NCBI GenBank assembly: GCA_003427395.1
Contig: BFEA01000187.1
Coordinates: 907,318-927,334, forward strand
Direction of reading: 5' to 3'
DNA length: 20,017 nucleotides
DNA from: Chara braunii
Lineage: Eukaryota > Streptophyta > Charophyceae > Charales > Characeae
The notes beneath the pieces are model-generated. The model saw only the letters and a program-made list of their open reading frames with translations. It had not been told where the DNA came from and did no database searches. The translations under genes and the position numbers were made by a program. Numbering within the stretch: the stretch's first letter is position 1; each line of letters starts with the position of its first letter. Positions 17,636 through 20,017 of the stretch are shown piece by piece.

Positions 17636-17757
17636 AAACAGTAAATGGACCAGAAAAACAGGAAGGGCAGGTTTTGAGTTCGGAAAGGCTTAAAAAAACA
17701 GTAAATGGACCATTTCTCGATAATAAAAAAAAAACAGTTAAAAAAACACTAAATGGC
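17636..17757 (+). repeat. AAACAGTAAATGGACC repeats, right of element 2
   Basis: Copies lie at 17636-17652 and 17696-17713, with a degraded one near 17745-17757 (AAACACTAAATGGC). The copy at 17696 is followed by TTCTC, as is the right flank of element 2, so it represents the pre-insertion sequence. Confidence 0.85.
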
Positions 17758-18330
17758 ACTCTGCTCATGGCGCAAGTCGGAAATGGCAATTTCAGTCGAA
17801 ATAGTTTCTCCCCCCTCCCCCTCCGCCCCCCTTTCCCATCTGGGACCACGGCCTGCCCCTGTAGTTATGACATCTCTGTGTCTGTCATGCCCACAGTGCT
17901 GTCATTGCCTTTTCGAACTTGGCGGGCCGTTTGTTTTGCCAGAGCGTGTTTTTTTCTGCCTATTTGAAACCCGTGTGTGCCACGGCCGCGTTTGGCGCCC
18001 GTGCAGCCCCCCCCCTCCTCCAAAGAAAAAGCACACTTCATGTAAAACAAAACTTGCACATCCTGCAAGGCCTCAATCTCGAGACAGACAACGTGCACAA
18101 ACAGAACCAGAGCGACGGATCACTCCAGCATCACCCTTTTCCCTTGTCCCATTTTCCAGGCTGGGAAATGTCCCACGTACCCGGACACCAGGGGGAAGCT
18201 GTTATGTCGCCAGTCCCACCCCCAATGGCCCCATCGAACAACGCGCTAATTTGCCAGTAAAGGTAATCTGCATAACACCGCTTCAGTGCGGCGCTCACAC
18301 AGTTCACATGCATCTTTCATTTCTTTATCA
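17758..18330. other. Non-coding, no gene seen
   Basis: One frame stays open for about 200 codons here (17753-18370), but its translation is compositionally odd, matches no family and has no supporting context. C-rich runs occur at 17810-17835 and 18005-18020. Confidence 0.5.
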
Positions 18331-18362
18331 TACGGCTGAACACCAGTCAAATTGTAAAAAAC
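18331..18362. repeat. Isolated monomer related to the minisatellite at 18791-19285
   Basis: ACGGCTGAACACCAGTCAAATTGTAAAAAACTATG-like sequence resembles the ACGGCTGTAGAATGG...AAAATTGTAAAAAACT unit of the array 450 bp downstream. A second stray monomer (GTACGGCTGAACGCCAG) is at 19413-19429. Confidence 0.6.
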
Positions 18363-18399
18363 TATGGTAGGGCAATGCACAGCAGCTGAATGACTGGGG

Positions 18400-18423
18400 A
18401 AAAAAAAAAAAAAAAAAAAAAAA
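18400..18423. repeat. (A)24 homopolymer
   Basis: An uninterrupted run of 24 A without a recognisable retroposed gene upstream. Confidence 0.95.
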
Positions 18424-18790
18424 CTCCAGAAGGTCAACACCTCAGGATAGCAGTGCAGAGGGCGCAAACTCCAAACATCAACTTCAAGTCTCAACCGAGG
18501 CTTTCCTCATTCGCAGGGTCGCCACGAAGTTCAGGCTATGGCCCTCGCTCCACTGGTCTCCATATGCACAAAAGACAAAAAAATAAATGGCAGGGTGTAT
18601 CTTCCCATGCTCTAGCAGAAGATTCAGTCTCATTTTGCAACAGTTGGAGAGTAGTGGAGCCAGGCCCTGTACTCGTCACGCCAAGCAGGGATGTATGGAG
18701 TCAAGTCGTTTCCGGTTGTCAGTTCCCTTCGGGGACCCACCCTTCGCGCACCCACACGCAGTAGTGGCATACACAATTCAATCAAATCTG

Positions 18791-19285
18791 TGTTTTTGTT
18801 GTGTTACTGTACTATTGAATGGCAAGTAAAACTGTAAAAAACGTTTTCGTTGTGTTACAGTAAAATTGTAAAAAACTGTGTCACCGTACAGTTGAACGGC
18901 TGTAGAATGGCAAGTAAAATTGTAAAAAACGTTTTCGTTGTGTTCCCATACCGGCAGTAAAATTGTAAAAAACTATGTGTTACCGTACAGTTGAACGGCT
19001 GTAGAATGGCGAGTAAAATTGTAAAAAACGTTTTCGTTGTGTTACCGTACTGTTGAAAGGCAGTAGAATTGTAAAAAAAAAACTGTGTTACCGTACAGTC
19101 GAACGGCCGTAGAATGGCAAGTAAAATTGTAAAAAACATTTTTGTTGTGTTACCGTACTGTTGAAGGGCAGTAAAATTGTAAAAAACATTTTTGTTGTGT
19201 TACCGTACTGTTGAAAGGAAGTAAAATTGTTAAAAAAAAACTGTGTTACCGTACAGCTGAACGGGAGTAACGTTGTAAAAAACTA
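18791..19285 (+). repeat. Two-type minisatellite built on AAAATTGTAAAAAAC
   Basis: About ten units of roughly 35-55 bp. One type runs AAAATTGTAAAAAACGTTTTCGTTGTGTTACCGTACTGTTGAAAGGCAGT-like. The other runs AAAATTGTAAAAAACTGTGTTACCGTACAGTTGAACGGCTGTAGAATGGC-like. The types largely alternate, and later units change CGTTTTCG to CATTTTTG. CCGT...ACGG words inside the second type can pair. Sequences shown are spliced consensus fragments with variation between units. It is non-coding. Confidence 0.93.
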
Positions 19286-19309
19286 GGCCTACGTCTGTTT
19301 CAATAATTG

Positions 19310-19383
19310 CTGGGCCCGGTTCCCAGCACATGCTGCCACCCACGAATAGATCGCAGCATTGTCCCATTGCAAAAAAAAAAAAA
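19310..19383 (+). repeat. Dispersed GGGCCCAGCGT-family repeat, partial copy ending in A-run
   Basis: GCTGGGCCCGGTTCCCAGCA, then TGCTGCCACCCACGAATAGAT, then a 13-A run at 19371-19383. This is the same order as 2529-2597 (GCTGGACCCGGTTTCCAGCA, TGCTGCTCCCCACCAATAGAT, A-run). It is cut at the left compared with the 2464 copy. Confidence 0.75.
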
Positions 19384-19445
19384 GACGTTTTATCGAGTTT
19401 AAAGTTTTTAACGTACGGCTGAACGCCAGAAAAGTTAAGACATCT

Positions 19446-19675
19446 CAAAAAAAGGTGAATGCCTCAGCCCTGAGATGAGTTTGCAACTTTGCATCCCTCA
19501 AGTACCACAATGCTTGGCGCAGAGATGAGTTTGCAAAAAAAGGTGAATGCAAAAAAAGGTTTTCCGTCATACAAAAAAATGGGAGTACCACAATACTGAG
19601 ATGAGTTTGCAAAAAAAGGTGAATGCCTCCCATTTTTTTGTAAGTTATCTGGCATTGCAGCGATCTGACGGAAAA
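19446..19675. repeat. Interspersed GAGATGAGTTTGCAA / AAAAAAAGGTGAATGC repeats with hairpin
   Basis: GAGATGAGTTTGCAA occurs near 19473, 19521 and 19598. AAAAAAAGGTGAATGC occurs near 19447, 19535 and 19611, with a partial copy near 19551. AGTACCACAAT occurs at 19500 and 19585. The arms 19570-19585 (TACAAAAAAATGGGAG) and 19627-19642 are perfect 16-bp inverted copies. The outer words TTTTCCGTCA (19560) and TGACGGAAAA (19666) extend the symmetry. Confidence 0.85.
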
Positions 19676-19922
19676 CCCGCACTTCCACCTTATCTGTCAT
19701 TGCAGGCTGCTTCTCATTTCTCGGCGCCATCATGGGGAAAAAAGAGACACTGAAACCTGATTGCAGTCAGATATTTGTAGGAAAGTGCCAGTGTGAGAGT
19801 ATGACCTGAGAAGTCATTTCCTGAACCCTGTGGTCCGATCCAAGTCACCTGCCCAGCATTCCCATCGAGGTCCACGGTGCTGTCCGTGCCACCTTCTTTA
19901 TCTCTGTCCTGTCACAAGTCCC

Positions 19923-19926
<4 letters not shown>
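19676..19926. other. Non-coding, no feature seen
   Basis: No gene or repeat is recognised between the hairpin region and the terminal dinucleotide tract. Confidence 0.5.

Positions 19927-20017
<91 letters not shown>
19927..20017. repeat. Compound (TC)n(TG)n microsatellite at window edge
   Basis: About 30 TC dinucleotides (19927-19986) pass directly into at least 15 TG dinucleotides (19987-20017). The tract is cut by the end of the window, so its full length is unknown. Confidence 0.98.

Noticed and set aside
17753-18370. A 205-codon open frame on the plus strand
   Set aside because: The composition is proline- and cysteine-rich in patches tracking C-rich DNA. It has no recognisable domain, and the frame runs through repeat-derived sequence at its end.
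18791-19285. CRISPR-like array of regularly repeated units
   Set aside because: The units are contiguous and variable, with no unique spacers. The context is eukaryotic, so it is a minisatellite.

Overview
This is eukaryotic, gene-poor, repeat-rich DNA. It has long non-coding stretches, (AG)n, (TC)n and (TG)n microsatellites, poly(A)/poly(T) tracts, minisatellites and DNA-transposon relics. No rRNA, tRNA, CRISPR array or intact host gene could be supported. The transposon proteins resemble, from memory only, proteins that are very repetitive in charophyte green algae (Chara-like genomes). Treat that assignment as an unverified inference.

The window is organised around two related PIF/Harbinger-type DNA transposons. 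Element 1 (3581-13395, 9815 bp) has 25-bp terminal inverted repeats matching at 24 positions and is flanked by TTT on both sides. It carries three decayed genes. The first is a DDE transposase on the plus strand (4164-5537), with two in-frame stops and both catalytic aspartates read as asparagine. The second is an unrecognised helical protein on the minus strand (7578-9016), with three frame breaks. The third is a trihelix Myb/SANT-like DNA-binding protein on the minus strand (10896-12669), with one in-frame stop and two frame breaks. A transposase plus a Myb-like protein is the standard PIF/Harbinger pair; the middle gene is extra. Element 2 (15662-17614, 1953 bp) has the same ends and a CAT target duplication. 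It keeps only the transposase N-terminus and the right-hand end of an element-1-like parent, so it is a non-autonomous deletion derivative. It sits inside a short repeat whose neighbouring unit (17696-17718) preserves the empty insertion site.

Layout: 1-3580 holds microsatellites, a hairpin-rich GC block, diverged repeats, a 201-bp element with 20-bp perfect inverted ends, and short tandem repeats. 3581-13395 is element 1. 13396-15661 holds two copies of a small element with inverted ends, a 76-bp tandem duplication, another copy of the dispersed GGGCCCAGCGT repeat and a palindromic repeat. 15662-17614 is element 2. 17615-20017 is non-coding, with poly(A), a roughly 500-bp minisatellite (18791-19285), a second tandem/hairpin region and a terminal (TC)n(TG)n tract that runs off the window.

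One assembly problem matters. Bases 9695-9732 are a Tn5 mosaic-end pair in the exact arrangement of a Nextera mate-pair junction. They sit between two copies of the same 109-bp sequence, and there is an N at 10114. The sequence around 9.59-9.84 kb, inside element 1, should not be taken as biological.
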